The position numbers and the translations under genes are program-made. 64,000 nt of DNA from Parietaria judaica (taxonomy: Eukaryota > Streptophyta > Magnoliopsida > Rosales > Urticaceae): contig OX940864.1 of the NCBI GenBank assembly GCA_954871525.1, positions 9,294,001-9,358,000 of the forward strand. The letters run 5' to 3'. The notes beneath the pieces are model-generated. The model saw only the letters and a program-made list of their open reading frames with translations. It did no database searches and was not told the origin of the DNA. Positions 12,801-24,264 of this stretch are shown piece after piece (the first letter of the stretch is position 1; each line of letters opens with the position of its first letter).

Positions 12801-15194
12801 CAATTTCATTGAAAACATCTTTTCTCTTAACAAAAAAACGACAATCTGTTATCCCAAATCACCATCTTAAAGGTATTTATGCCACAATTATTCTTTATAA
12901 ATGTAAAAAGTATTAATGTCAAATGGATAACATTATATATCAATTAAGGATGTGAGAAAACATATATTTATCTGCAATCGATCATCTCAGAGAAGATGGA
13001 ACATGTTCCCTATGAAGATAATTTAAATTTATACGCAAAATTGAAAAATTATTTTTATATTTTAAGTGAATTTAGCTTGACTTTATAAAGTTAGTCACTA
13101 ATTATATTCCAAATGCAATGTATATGGTTGCCTAATTAGCACAGTGTCTAATATTAGAGTAATACAACCATGCAAAGAATGTGATCCAACGGAACAATTA
13201 ATTAAAACATGTTGACTATCTCTTGAGTGTAATCTATACACATATAGTACCTACATCAACATTTAATTCCACTTGAATTTTATACACTATATTACCAATT
13301 GTCTTTGGAAAGTATTTATTTCAAACATCACTTTAAAGCTTTGTATATATATATATATATATATATAAATATATTAAATTATTCACGTTTAAAGCTTTTA
13401 TTTGTATATAATGATCGATAAGTAATTAAAGTATTATAGGATAATGCCAATGACTTATTTACGGCCATTAGGTAGGTGCCAATGACTTATTTACGGCCAT
13501 TAGGTAGGTGTTTCTATATTTTCTAGTCCCTTAAGGTAAATCTAATAAACTTTTCATTATTAAATTTTATATAATTAAATACTCATTTAAATATGAAGTG
13601 TTTTAGTGTTTTTTTTATAAGTAAAAATATTATTCAATTATGTATAATTAAATTTCTCGATCATCTACATATATATTCTTAATCGTACACATAACATATA
13701 TTGGAGATATGTTTGGCAATGAAGTTAGATAAATTAAAAAAAAAAAAAGAGCATCGAAGTGTTTGAGCGCAAGAAACTTTTGGATAATCTTATGAACAAG
13801 ATTATCGCAACACTATTTTCGGATTTTGCGTACTATTGTTGATAAAGAAAGAGCTAAAAAATATATGACGAACAGCGCACTTAGTACAAAGTTAAGTACG
13901 AATATATGTCAATAAAAGCCCAAAATTATTGAAAGTATCAATTTGTGTGCTTGAATTTCTTGTCAATTAATGTTTATTATTAATTTGAACTTTATAATGA
14001 CAATTTAGGGGTTTTTATTATTGATTAGTTATATGAAAAGGAAGTAGCTACACATCATTTAATGACTCCATTTCTTTGTACGATGTTCAATGAACCTGTC
14101 TCTTTCTCGCAATCGAACATCGGTATTTTCTCCGCCATGATTTCATAACTCTGTTGCTGTATGATTGACTGTAAACACTTTTGACTCTAAAGATTGTCGC
14201 ATGTAGAGTAAGCTTGTGGGTAACGATAACAATTACAAACGGTTTGATTCTATTTTATAATATATTATATTATATGTCCTAATAATAATAATGATACACG
14301 TCAACAAGCAATAAATTGTTTTGTAATTGCTCACGCAATTTTCATAGTTTTCTCAACATCCACTCACTAATATTATTTTGTATTTTATTGAAGGTTCATC
14401 TAATCTATATGTTCACTCATCACTTATATATACGTATGGAATTTATTATGATTATCTAGTCCAACTTATCCGAAATTTAATAGCGTTAAGGATTAGGGAT
14501 GAAACAGAATCGAGAAATTTTGTCATACTAATTTGGATAATTTTTATAAAAATTAGTATAATATGATTGAGACCGATATGCATTTACTTGGTTCTCGATT
14601 TGTTAAAAAAAGTAAATTTGATTTTCAAAATCGATATCGGTAATAAAAATACAAGTAGTGATTATCTAAGGTGATTAAATTAACCTGGATATGCCTAGAT
14701 AGCTTGTGCCTTGCGTGATTCCTTGAGACGAAAGTACGGGTTAAGCTTGCTCGCCTAGAAATATATATATATATTTTTTTTTTGTAAACACTCTTATTCC
14801 TTTTTAAAAATTAATAAATTTAAAAAGAAACGACTCTCTACCTATTTCTAAAGGGAACGCCGTCTCAGAAGATATGGCGAAGCTGTTCAATAGCGCGCGG
14901 CTGCAAACCATTAAAAATGTTATATAAATATATAAATTTTAAAATTCTCGATCGACTTTGTCAGTGGCCCCCCAATTTGTCGAAAACGGGCAAACTCTGC
15001 CCGCAACCTATAGCTACCCGTTTCTATAAACATTATTAGTAATTACCGAATCTGGATTTTGAATTATATATTAGTGAACCGAAGATCTACCAGGCAGTAG
15101 TAGTGAGGTATTTTTGACCACATGGCTTGTTGTTGTGTTGTGATGAAATCTTAAAAAAAGCATATAGAAATAGAAGGTACAAAACAAGAAGGTG
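12801..15194. other. AT-rich intergenic DNA with small repeats
   Basis: No gene seen. It contains a (TA)n run at 13344-13367 and a perfect tandem duplication of about 33 bp at 13445-13509 (unit beginning gccaatgacttatttacggc). The patch at 14690-14755 is slightly richer in GC but not recognised. Confidence 0.4.
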
Positions 15195-15199
15195 CTATA

Positions 15200-15761
15200 T
15201 GTAAGGAAATATTCTCTAATAAATGAAATTTAAGGGCGTTTATTAGTGTTAAAGACGTTTAACAGCTATAAACGTCAGATCTGGAAAACCAAAGATGAGA
15301 AAAACGTTTTTACATTGATGAGTATTCAATCTGAGTTCTTAGGAGATAAGTTATAAATAGAGTCTAGGCTTAGCACTCAGGGATAGAATAAGAACAAGAA
15401 ACGATTTCTCAGAGCAAAATACACATCTTTGGTTTTTCGATTTTCATTGGGTGATTAAGCTTACAGATCGAGTTCGTCGCCGGCTTCGAGGTGTTTTGAA
15501 TCCGGCGATATAGCCTCTGTACCCTGGGAAGAAGACGGTCTCGTTGATTTCCATCACCGGGAGGGACCGAATCTGCTTCAAGGGAAGCGTCGAACGCGCC
15601 TGGGCTCCGTTTATCCGATTTCGCAGATTCTTGGCCTTCGGAGTCTTCGAGATCGACACCATCGTCGCTGCGGCTCGGAGCTTGACAGAGCCAACTAGAA
15701 TTGTATCTCTTTCGTATATATTTTCTGTATTTCTTTTCTAGAATAAATTTCTTGTATAACA
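15200..15761 (+). repeat. 5' LTR of the Copia element
   Basis: Starts TGTAAGG and ends TATAACA. A TATAAATA box lies at 15352-15359, so transcription should start near 15385 and run rightward through pol. The only difference seen from the 3' LTR is ttcGtatata here against ttcAtatata there. Small open frames in both strands of this LTR (about 15444-15860) are LTR sequence, not genes. Confidence 0.93.
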
Positions 15762-16311
15762 TTCTTGAAGCAGAATCGGGTTTTATTTTCTGGAGAAGAA
15801 TAACAGAGAGAAGAACAAAAGAACAGAGAGGAACGAAGAAGACGAAGCATTGAGAAAAGTGCAAACTTATTACGGTACACTTTATTTTTTTTCTTTAGGC
15901 GCAAATTAATCACACGTAGAAAGCCTTTTGACAGCTGTTTCATTTTAAGCCTATCTGATTTTTGGCGTGATTTAAGGTCACAGATTTAATTTATAATTTA
16001 TTCAGCCTTGAAATCTGTGTACTGCTATCGTATTATGCTAGTGTTTCTTTGTCTATATTGCATATCCTTTATTGCTATAGATCGTGACCTGCTTTATACC
16101 TATATATATTTTAATATTTGTTATCAATCAGTTTGGTTTTTATTTGTGTATCAGTTTTAGCTTATGTGGGCTAGGCTTTATATATTGGCTTTAGTATAAT
16201 TTTTCATAATCTGTTATTACAAGTCAGATTAGTTTTTTTTTTGGCTAATATTGTGGTTGTTTGTTGAAACGAAGTACACCCGATTATTGATCGAGGTACA
16301 AATTTGAACAA
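15762..16311 (+). other. Copia leader lacking PBS and gag
   Basis: The sequence after the 5' LTR starts ttcttgaagcagaatcgg and has no TGGTATCAGAGC-type primer-binding site. It is AT-rich and contains no frame resembling gag or the CCHC zinc knuckle. A full-length relative would have more than a kilobase of gag here. I read it as the scar of an internal deletion or replacement. Confidence 0.6.
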
Positions 16312-19300
16312 ATGGAAACATATGTTGTTTCGGAATTTAAAAAGGGTAATTCCAACCCAAGTGAGTGGTGGCTCGACAGTAGCGCCACACGACATGTTTG
16401 CGTCGACAGAGCATTGTTCGTGGAACTGGCACTGGACGAAACTAAAGAAAAGCTTTGTATGGGCAATTTGACAACTTCAGAGGTGAAGGGCCAAGGAACG
16501 GTGCTTCTGAAAATGATATCAGGAAAAGAGCTGAAGCTTAATAACGTTTTGTTTGTTCCTGATTTTCAGAAAAATTTGATCTCGAGCTCGCTACTTAGCA
16601 ATCATGGATTTAAAATGGTATTTGAATCTAACGAGATAATGCTGTCCAAATCTGGAATCCTTGTTGGAAAGGGATATGTAAAAGATGGGATGTGGAAAAT
16701 GAACACGGTCATTACGAAGCCTAATCCCGTTATTGATAATAAACGAAAGTCTTCCACGTATATGCTTGAGTCTTTGAACTTATGGCATGGTAGACTAGGA
16801 CATGTTAATTATGGTTCTTTGCGAAGACTAATTAATATGGAACATATTCCAAAGTTTGATATTAACGATAAGCACAAGTGCGAGACTTGCGTAGAGGCGA
16901 AATTAACGCGCACATCGTTTAAAAATGTCGAAAGAAGTACGGAACCCCTTGGGTTAATTCATACAGACATTTGTGATCTCAAGTTTGTTGAAACAAGAGG
17001 TGGAAACAAGTACTTTATTACTTTCATTGATGATTGTACTAAGTATTGTTATGTATATTTGCTAAAAAGCAAAGATGAAGCTATAGAGAAATTTATTATC
17101 TATAAGCAAGAAGTTGAAAACCAACTTAATAAGAAAATTAAGATAGTCAGAAGTGATCGTGGTGGTGAATATGTTGCACCGTTTGAGGAGTTTTGTACTA
17201 AAAACGGTATCATTCACGAGAAAACGCCACCTTACTCGCCTCAGTCAAATGGAGTGGCTGAACGGAAAAATCGCACTCTCAAAGAGATGATGAACGCGAT
17301 GTTGTTAAGTTCTGGGTTACCACAGAACATGTGGGGAGAAGCTGTATTATCAGCTAATTATCTTCTGAATAAAATTCCTAAAAAGAAGGAAGATAAAACT
17401 CCTTATGAGTTATGGAAAGGAAGAAGACCTTCCTATAAATATCTCAAAATGTGGGGGTGCTTAGCCAAAGTAATGGCTCCTGCACCGAAAAAGATGAAAA
17501 TAGGTCCGAGGACTGTAGATTGCATCTTTATAGGTTATGCACACAATAGTAGTGCGTATCGGTTCTTGGTGTATAAATCAGATAACCCTGAGATTCACAA
17601 GAACACGATTATGGAATCAAGAAATGCATCGTTCTTTGAAGATGTATTTCCTTGTAAGTCGAGAAATGGTGGTTCAAGTTCATCTAAAAACCTTGATGAA
17701 ACGACGTCCGAAACTAGTGAAGAGCTAGACGAGGATGAGATAGAACCTAGACGTAGTAAACGAGCAAGGGTGGAAAAGTCATTTGGACCCGAATTTTTAA
17801 CTTACATGTTAGAAAGTGAACCTCGAACATACAACGAAGCTGTAAGTTCTAGTGATGGACCTTTATGGAAAGAAGCCATAAAGAGCGAGATCGACTCAAT
17901 CATGCAAAACCACACGTGGGAGTTGGTAGATCTTCCTCCTGGAAGTAAAACATTAGGCTCCAAGTGGGTCTTCAAAAGAAAATTGAAGGCTGATGGATCA
18001 ATTGACAAGTATAAGGCAAGACTTGTTATCAAAGGGTACAGACAACGAGAAGGTCTTGATTTTTTCGATACATATTCTCCTGTATCGAAAATAACATCAA
18101 TAAGGATGGTGTTAGCGATCGCAGCTTTGCGAAATCTTGAAGTACATCAAATGGATGTTAAAACAGCTTTCCTAAATGGAGATTTAGAGGAAGAAATCTA
18201 CATGGAACAACCTGAGGGTTTCACTGCCCCGAATCAAGGGAATAAAGTATGTAGATTGGTTAAGTCTTTGTATGGACTTAAACAAGCGCCGAAGCAATGG
18301 CATGAGAAATTTGATAACGTTATGTTATCAAATGGATTTAAAATCAACGAATGTGACAAATGTATCTATATTAAAGATACAAGTCAAGGATATGTAATCC
18401 TGTGTTTATACGTTGATGATATTTTAATTGTGGGTAGTAATGATCAAATGATCAAAAATACCAAGAGGCTATTGAACTCAAAGTTTGACATGAAAGATAT
18501 GGGCCATGCAGATGTGATTTTAGGCATTAAAATCATTAGGAAATCTGATGGACTTATCTTAAGTCAGTCTCATTATGTGGACAAAATACTTGAAAAATTC
18601 AATAAAGGCAAAACTGGAGAAGTTAGAACGCCAATTGATACAAGTATACACCTAGCAAAGAATAAAGGAGATAGCATTGAGCAACTCGAATATTCTAGGG
18701 TGATTGGAAGTCTAATGTACCTAATGAGTGGTACTAGACCAGACATAGCTTATGCAGTAAGTAAACTTAGTAGATATACAAGTAACCCTGGATCTGATCA
18801 CTGGAAAGCGATAGCCAGATTACTTAAATATCTAAGATTTACAAGAAATTATGGGCTATACTATGTCAGGCATCCTTCAGTTTTAGAAGGTTATAGTGAT
18901 GCTAGTTGGATATCTGATATAAAAGATTCTAAATCCACTAGCGGATACGTGTTTACTCTAGCTGGTGCAGCTGTATCATGGAATTCGTCCAAGCAGACGG
19001 TAATAACCAGATCCACGATGGAATCTGAGTTTGTCGCCTTAGATAAATGCGGCGAAGAGGCCGAATGGCTAAGACAATTCTTGGAAGATATTCCAATGTG
19101 GCCAAAACCCGTGCCACCAATATGTATCCATTGCGACAGTCAGTCGGCAATAGGAAGAGCGAAAAGTCGTATGTATAATGGTAAGTCGAGACATATTCGT
19201 CGTCGACATAATACCATTAGACAACTACTCTCAACTGGAGTTATCACAATTGACTATATAAAGTCAAATGATAATATTGCGGATCCGCTAACCAAAGGGT

Positions 19301-19362
19301 TAAACCGAGAGCTAGTTGATAAGTCATCAAAAGGAATGGGACTGAAGCCCATTATAGAATGA
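16312..19362 (+). CDS. Copia pol polyprotein (protease, integrase, RT, RNase H), no gag
   Basis: A single 1016-codon frame with Ty1/copia domain order. The protease starts at [12 protein letters not shown] (residues 19-30); the usual D-S/T-G catalytic triplet reads D-S-S, so cleavage activity is doubtful. A GAG-pre-integrase HHCC finger follows (LWHGRLGH, then CETC, about 153-200). The integrase core carries its acidic triad in HTDICD, FIDDCT and NGVAERKN (about 215-325). Reverse transcriptase (about 535-770) has [29 protein letters not shown] and the YVDD box. RNase H (about 860-1000) has YSDAS, ESEF and CDSQSA, ending near DPLTKGL. No stops or frameshifts interrupt it. In complete elements this frame is fused to gag; here it opens just before the protease, so particle formation would depend on another copy. 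The ATG at 16312 is simply the first in frame and need not be the original start. Confidence 0.93.
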   Translation: METYVVSEFKKGNSNPSEWWLDSSATRHVCVDRALFVELALDETKEKLCMGNLTTSEVKGQGTVLLKMISGKELKLNNVLFVPDFQKNLISSSLLSNHGFKMVFESNEIMLSKSGILVGKGYVKDGMWKMNTVITKPNPVIDNKRKSSTYMLESLNLWHGRLGHVNYGSLRRLINMEHIPKFDINDKHKCETCVEAKLTRTSFKNVERSTEPLGLIHTDICDLKFVETRGGNKYFITFIDDCTKYCYVYLLKSKDEAIEKFIIYKQEVENQLNKKIKIVRSDRGGEYVAPFEEFCTKNGIIHEKTPPYSPQSNGVAERKNRTLKEMMNAMLLSSGLPQNMWGEAVLSANYLLNKIPKKKEDKTPYELWKGRRPSYKYLKMWGCLAKVMAPAPKKMKIGPRTVDCIFIGYAHNSSAYRFLVYKSDNPEIHKNTIMESRNASFFEDVFPCKSRNGGSSSSKNLDETTSETSEELDEDEIEPRRSKRARVEKSFGPEFLTYMLESEPRTYNEAVSSSDGPLWKEAIKSEIDSIMQNHTWELVDLPPGSKTLGSKWVFKRKLKADGSIDKYKARLVIKGYRQREGLDFFDTYSPVSKITSIRMVLAIAALRNLEVHQMDVKTAFLNGDLEEEIYMEQPEGFTAPNQGNKVCRLVKSLYGLKQAPKQWHEKFDNVMLSNGFKINECDKCIYIKDTSQGYVILCLYVDDILIVGSNDQMIKNTKRLLNSKFDMKDMGHADVILGIKIIRKSDGLILSQSHYVDKILEKFNKGKTGEVRTPIDTSIHLAKNKGDSIEQLEYSRVIGSLMYLMSGTRPDIAYAVSKLSRYTSNPGSDHWKAIARLLKYLRFTRNYGLYYVRHPSVLEGYSDASWISDIKDSKSTSGYVFTLAGAAVSWNSSKQTVITRSTMESEFVALDKCGEEAEWLRQFLEDIPMWPKPVPPICIHCDSQSAIGRAKSRMYNGKSRHIRRRHNTIRQLLSTGVITIDYIKSNDNIADPLTKGLNRELVDKSSKGMGLKPIIE

Positions 19363-19931
19363 AGTTTTAACAGTGGAAACCCAACCTAGTTGACTGGAGA
19401 TCCCAAGATCTAGGTTCAAAGGAACAACCTAGCTGTATAAGACTTTAACGGATCACTGTGGGGGTTACACCCTGGTCCATTCCTAAGATGAATAAACAGT
19501 GATGCTCATGACGTTAAGGTTAAGCTGAGAGCTTTTAATGATTTTTACGCTTCGGAAAAATTAGAACCGAGCAGAGCATAAAAGATGCTCAACGAGTAAG
19601 AAATCACCTATGTTAGAGTGAAGTGGGGTCGCTTCAAATAGAATTGCAGGGCACAATTCTGTAAACTCTCGCAGAACCAGAAGGTGTTCATGACCATGAA
19701 CGAACACAATAATGAGAACGGAATCTGGTTAAGGAAAATTCTGAGTGAGATATGTTTTACTATACACGGCGGCTGAGCAGTTCAAAGACATTGTGTCTAC
19801 TGATGACCAGTTTAGAAAACATATTTAACGAGGGAAGGTTCAAAGGTGATACCTACCTATCCTATGCAGAATTATCCTTTTAAGTTTTGTTACCCAATGG
19901 GAGAGAGATGAATTTCATTTATGTGGGGGAT
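19363..19931 (+). other. Copia 3' internal region with polypurine tract
   Basis: Noncoding sequence between the pol stop and the 3' LTR. The purine tract gtggggga (19923-19930), directly before the LTR, is the expected primer site for plus-strand DNA synthesis. Confidence 0.8.
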
Positions 19932-20493
19932 TGTAAGGAAATATTCTCTAATAAATGAAATTTAAGGGCGTTTATTAGTGTTAAAGACGTTTAACAGCTA
20001 TAAACGTCAGATCTGGAAAACCAAAGATGAGAAAAACGTTTTTACATTGATGAGTATTCAATCTGAGTTCTTAGGAGATAAGTTATAAATAGAGTCTAGG
20101 CTTAGCACTCAGGGATAGAATAAGAACAAGAAACGATTTCTCAGAGCAAAATACACATCTTTGGTTTTTCGATTTTCATTGGGTGATTAAGCTTACAGAT
20201 CGAGTTCGTCGCCGGCTTCGAGGTGTTTTGAATCCGGCGATATAGCCTCTGTACCCTGGGAAGAAGACGGTCTCGTTGATTTCCATCACCGGGAGGGACC
20301 GAATCTGCTTCAAGGGAAGCGTCGAACGCGCCTGGGCTCCGTTTATCCGATTTCGCAGATTCTTGGCCTTCGGAGTCTTCGAGATCGACACCATCGTCGC
20401 TGCGGCTCGGAGCTTGACAGAGCCAACTAGAATTGTATCTCTTTCATATATATTTTCTGTATTTCTTTTCTAGAATAAATTTCTTGTATAACA
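19932..20493 (+). repeat. 3' LTR of the Copia element
   Basis: 562 bp, the same length as the 5' LTR and identical except at one base near 20442. It ends TATAACA and is followed by the target duplication CTATA. Confidence 0.93.
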
Positions 20494-20498
20494 CTATA

Positions 20499-21884
20499 TA
20501 TATAGACAAATCAGCATATTATATATATATATATGAAAGATGGCTCGAGCACTTCAAGTTCAAAGGCGGTGTTCGGTTGATCCGATGAAAGCTTTGTGTC
20601 TTTTGTGTTTGGTTCACTTTACGTACGTGGGATTGGCATGGGAGTCACATGCAATTGTTATTTATGAATTTATTATTAGATTATATTTTTCAGTTCACTA
20701 AAATATTTGGATTCAGCAAAAATATAAATACATAAAATAGCAAATGACAAAGAAAATAAGTAATTGTACCAAGAAAATATATTTGGTGCTCTATATTTTA
20801 TTTTTTATTTTTATTTTTATTTTTATTTCTAGGTTATGTTAGATGAAGGTTTGAAACTTGAATTTCAATGGAGAAGTAAGCACAAACTCTCTTAGGCTTT
20901 CATATTAAGAGAATGACAATCAAGTTAATTATTATTTTTTATTTAGTCTTTTACTTTGTAGAATGATTATATATGACTCCTTAACTTTGCAATGTTGTTC
21001 ATATGTATCTAGTCACTCTTCACTCTGTTTGATTTCTGTTAGTTTTTTACCGAAGAATATTTTTTTTTAGGTACGTACTCATGGGGCCAAATAAAGAACT
21101 GACATACGATTAAAGTTTTATTTGGCCCCAGGTACCAATACAAAAAAAATTCTTTCATAAAAACTTGACGAAAATCTTATAGAAGGGCTAGATATGGATA
21201 AGATTATAAAATCACGAGTGTCATATGGTCATTTTACAAAATAACAGACACAAAAATAAATTGGAAGGCTTTTAGAATTAATTGTCGTTAAAAGAAATTA
21301 ATTGTCGTTAAAAGAACATCGATCAATTTCCTCGAAATGTTTTAGCTTTTAAAGATCGAAGAAGGCCAGGTTCAATTCTTAAAAGAATATCCTAATAACA
21401 TAAGTGGTATATTTCTTCAAAACATACGGTGGATATTTTACTCATACAAATTTGTCAAAAGATAATTAAGAAAAATCTTAACAAAACGTGACAAATCTAA
21501 AAATCTTTGATAATCTAGGGAAATATTAATGTATGCTATAGTCTCCCCGTATCAAATTTTATACAAACCGGCATTGGAAAACTGCGAAATAATAGTTTAT
21601 TAACAATCTCATTTTTTTTTTGAGTAGAACAATCTCAAATTAATATGGATTTGATATATAAATATATAATATATATACATTATACATATATTATATTTGT
21701 AGCACGTACGCAATAATATTCTAGGATAATTGAATGGACAACTCTCATGAATACAACCAAAATAAATAATAAATAATAAATAATAAATAATGGTAGACTC
21801 GCTTTGACGTCAAGATGTTCTCTTAAAATTATTAAAAAAAAACTCGCATGTGATTGATATTAATCTCATAAACTAGTAATAATA
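20499..21884. other. intergenic DNA with a short perfect hairpin
   Basis: AT-rich, no gene seen. A 13-bp perfect inverted repeat (ggggccaaataaa at 21083-21095, complement at 21117-21129) with a 21-nt loop could form a hairpin. Its origin is unknown; it may be a minor fold-back element. Confidence 0.4.
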
Positions 21885-22034
21885 GCTAGAAGGAGGAGCG
21901 AGGAAAGATAAATAGTGAGGTTAGTTAGAGAACTCAATAGTGAGGAAAGATAAATAGTGAGGTTTGTGAGGAGCGAGAAAAGATAAATAGTGAGGAGCGA
22001 GGAAAGATAATCTCAATAAAAGTGAGGTTAGTTA
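21885..22034. repeat. imperfect tandem array of gaggaaagataaatagt units
   Basis: About five copies of a unit built on gaggagcgaggaaagataaatagtgag occur here. A further copy lies at 22652-22680, on the other side of the hAT insertion, which shows that the insertion split the array. Confidence 0.75.
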
Positions 22035-22643
22035 CAATGCCGGCCTTGATGGTAGGCCTGATAGGCGTGGCCCAGGGCCCGAGATATATTGAAAAATTGA
22101 GGGCCCATATTTGGAGGGTTATATATATAGTTTATTAAGTCTTCTGTTTTTTTCGATCTTTTTCACCGACTCTGCGACACACAAATACAAGCAGGAGGTA
22201 ATTTATTACTAGAACAAATCACATAGATTTTTTTTTTTATAAAGTTTATTCTTGATTCTTGGACCCAAGTATAATGCTATTAGATAAGATTATAAAATAC
22301 TGTGAATGTTGTATTGGTGAATGGTGATTCTTGTCTCTTGTGCTAATTATTTGATTGTCACAGGTTCATTTTAATTTGATCAATGGAAATAGTTATATAG
22401 CATTTTGCGGTTATCACACTAGCTATTTGATCTATTTATTTTATATAGTTTATAAATTATTTTGTTTTTATACTTATGTAATTATGTCGAATTGTATTCA
22501 TGATTTCATTACTGAAATTTAATAGGATTTCGGTCTATTAAATTAAGTATTATTTTTTGCTTTGAAATTTAATTGTGCTTATTTACTAAGGGCCCAAAAA
22601 TTTTAACTAGCCTAGGGCATCTTAAAACTCAGGGCCAGCCCTG
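22035..22643. mobile_element. non-autonomous hAT element with perfect 8-bp TSD
   Basis: The left end reads CAATGCCGGCCTTGA and the right end, on the minus strand, CAGGGCTGGCCCTGA: imperfect inverted repeats of the CAGGGCCGGCCCTGA class common in plant hAT elements. Both flanks are exactly gttagtta (22027-22034 and 22644-22651). The 609-bp interior is AT-rich and noncoding apart from gggccc words near both ends. Confidence 0.87.
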
Positions 22644-22680
22644 GTTAGTTAGAAGGAGGAGCGAGGAAAGATAAATAGTT

Positions 22681-23853
22681 ACGTGATAATTAAATATCTT
22701 TTTAAATTACCAAAAAAACTATAAAAGAGCATTTACTACAAATATATTTTTATCAGTTTGGACTTTGGTGATTAAGTTGATATCTTTTTTAAATCGCTTA
22801 AAATGTTTACCCCTAACTCCCATTGTAACCTGAATTCTGGGTATAAAATTTACTGAAATGTAATTTTTTTATTTTGACTAATTTATTTTGACATTAGATT
22901 TGACCTTTTAATCTGAATTAACTACTGTATACTTTCCTAAATGTTGACAATTATAATAAACAATATTTATACACTGTTCATAAATGTCCAAGAGCGGTTC
23001 ACAGAACATCAATATTCCATTTATGACGTAATTATGTACCAAGTCATTTACCATAAAAAGAATAGAAAAGAAAAATACAATTCCATCACTCCATTTTTTC
23101 CCTAAATTTAATTGGTCATTTTTCACTAACAAGGCAAGATTTGTTGTCTCAAATCTAAATATACATTGGTATTTTAACTCAATAAAAAAACGAATGTTGT
23201 TTGAATTTTTTTAGACTTATAATCGATTCTGAAGTTAAAAACAAGCCATATATATTATCTGCACTCTGCAGCATTATATGCCGTAAATAAAAGAAAGACA
23301 AAGTCATATATATATATATATATATATATATGTCACATAAAACATATGATTAATTAATCATTAATCAAGAAGCTTATATGTTGTCCTATCTCCGTTTACA
23401 TGCCATTTGTCATAAGGAAATGGCGCCCATAGTATTCACTCTTATATATATATAAAAATCACTAAGAGCCGACCACAGTATTCACTCATATATATATATA
23501 TGTGTGTGTGTATTAGTAGAGAATTCTTTAAAAAAAATTGAAGCTCAAAGAACATGCCTTGTTTGTCTTAGTTGAGGACTGGTTCTGAAAGCACTGTTCT
23601 TTCTCAGAGAGAGAGAGAGATATGTTGAATTAACAAGCAAAGAATCAGCCTTTTCTCGCTTACAGATGCTCTCTAAACATTTTTCACAAAAATCACCATT
23701 CAAGACTCAAGTTGTTATGACAGAAAGAACAAAAAACAATGACAAAAAGAAAGTCAAATATATATATATATACACACACACCATGAAACTCATGATCATC
23801 AATCGACAAGCAAGGCTTCACGAACATGTCATACATATCTATATGTAACTAGA
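22681..23853. other. intergenic DNA between the hAT element and the OSR-like gene
   Basis: AT-rich, no gene seen. Contains microsatellites: a long (TA)n at 23306-23332, shorter ones near 23490 and 23760, and (GA)n near 23606. The last few hundred bases probably hold the 3' UTR of the minus-strand OSR-like gene. Confidence 0.4.
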
Positions 23854-24045
23854 CTAATTAACAAGCAAGGCACTGGCCTCTTCCCCGTTGACGTAGGCGA
23901 CGAGCACGAGCACGGCCATGATCAGCACCGGCACGAGCAGCAGCGGGAGCGGCGGCGGCGGCAGAGGCGGCACGACCAAAGGCAGGAGAAGCAGGAGCAG
24001 CGAGAGAAGCACCAGCACCACCACCGATCTCAAGTACTTCCACAT
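23854..24045 (-). CDS. OSR-domain (ARGOS-like) small membrane protein
   Basis: From the first in-frame ATG (24045) this encodes 63 residues. Two hydrophobic stretches surround the family hallmark: LRSVVVLVLLSLLLLLLP, then VVPPLPPPPLPLLLVP, then VLIMAVLVLVAYVNGEE. LPPLPPPP between two membrane segments defines the Organ Size Related (OSR) domain of ARGOS, ARL and OSR1/2, small endomembrane proteins that promote organ growth and dampen ethylene signalling in Arabidopsis. Known members are about 90-130 residues, with a variable N-terminus before the OSR domain. Here the frame stays open for about 67 codons upstream of this ATG (basic, Pro-rich, for example SPPPPKRRR) but contains no ATG before a TAG near 24246. 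Either the true start is the ATG used here, or a non-AUG start or missed exon supplies the N-terminus. GC content is far above that of its surroundings. Confidence 0.75.
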   Translation of the reverse strand: MWKYLRSVVVLVLLSLLLLLLPLVVPPLPPPPLPLLLVPVLIMAVLVLVAYVNGEEASALLVN

Positions 24046-24133
24046 CAAACGACGTCGTTTTGGCGGCGGCGGAGACACCGATACTCTTCCTCCACCATGA
24101 TCGTCCCGCGCTTCGCGATCGTAGTGTTGTCGT

Positions 24134-24190
24134 TCACGGCGAAGTGACGTCACCGCGCAGCGTCGCCGTTTTCCGTGATCTCCGAAGCAT
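24134..24190 (-). other. short upstream ORF before the OSR-like gene
   Basis: An 18-codon ORF (ATG at 24190, TGA ending at 24134) lies in another frame, about 90 bases before the OSR ATG. If the transcript starts near the TATA box at 24264-24258, this uORF would be in the leader and could reduce translation of the main frame. This is inference only. Confidence 0.4.
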
Positions 24191-24257
24191 TTGAACCCCA
24201 CGCGGATATCTTTATATTTGTGCGTGCGAATGGTGACAAAGCGATCTATGTTTGATC

Positions 24258-24264
24258 ATATATA
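24258..24264 (-). promoter_or_regulatory. candidate TATA box of the OSR-like gene
   Basis: TATATAT on the minus strand, about 213 bases before the chosen ATG and just upstream of the GC-rich block. It is a plausible core promoter but sits in AT-rich DNA, where such words occur by chance. Confidence 0.35.

Larger units (their letters stand above)
15200..20493 (+). mobile_element. young Copia LTR retrotransposon lacking gag
   Basis: A complete insertion bounded by identical 5-bp target duplications CTATA (15195-15199 and 20494-20498). The two LTRs are each 562 bp and differ at only one base by eye. Between them lie a 550-bp noncoding leader, an uninterrupted 1016-codon pol frame and a 3' untranslated region ending in the purine tract gtggggga. 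The gag region is missing altogether, and no tRNA-Met primer-binding site follows the 5' LTR. It looks like a recently transposed deletion derivative that relied on proteins of a full-length relative. Confidence 0.93.

Noticed and set aside
15444..15943. Several 65-150-codon frames on both strands inside the 5' Copia LTR and leader, and identical ones at 20176-20473
   Set aside because: They repeat exactly in the 3' LTR because the LTRs are identical, and they lack any domain; they are LTR sequence.
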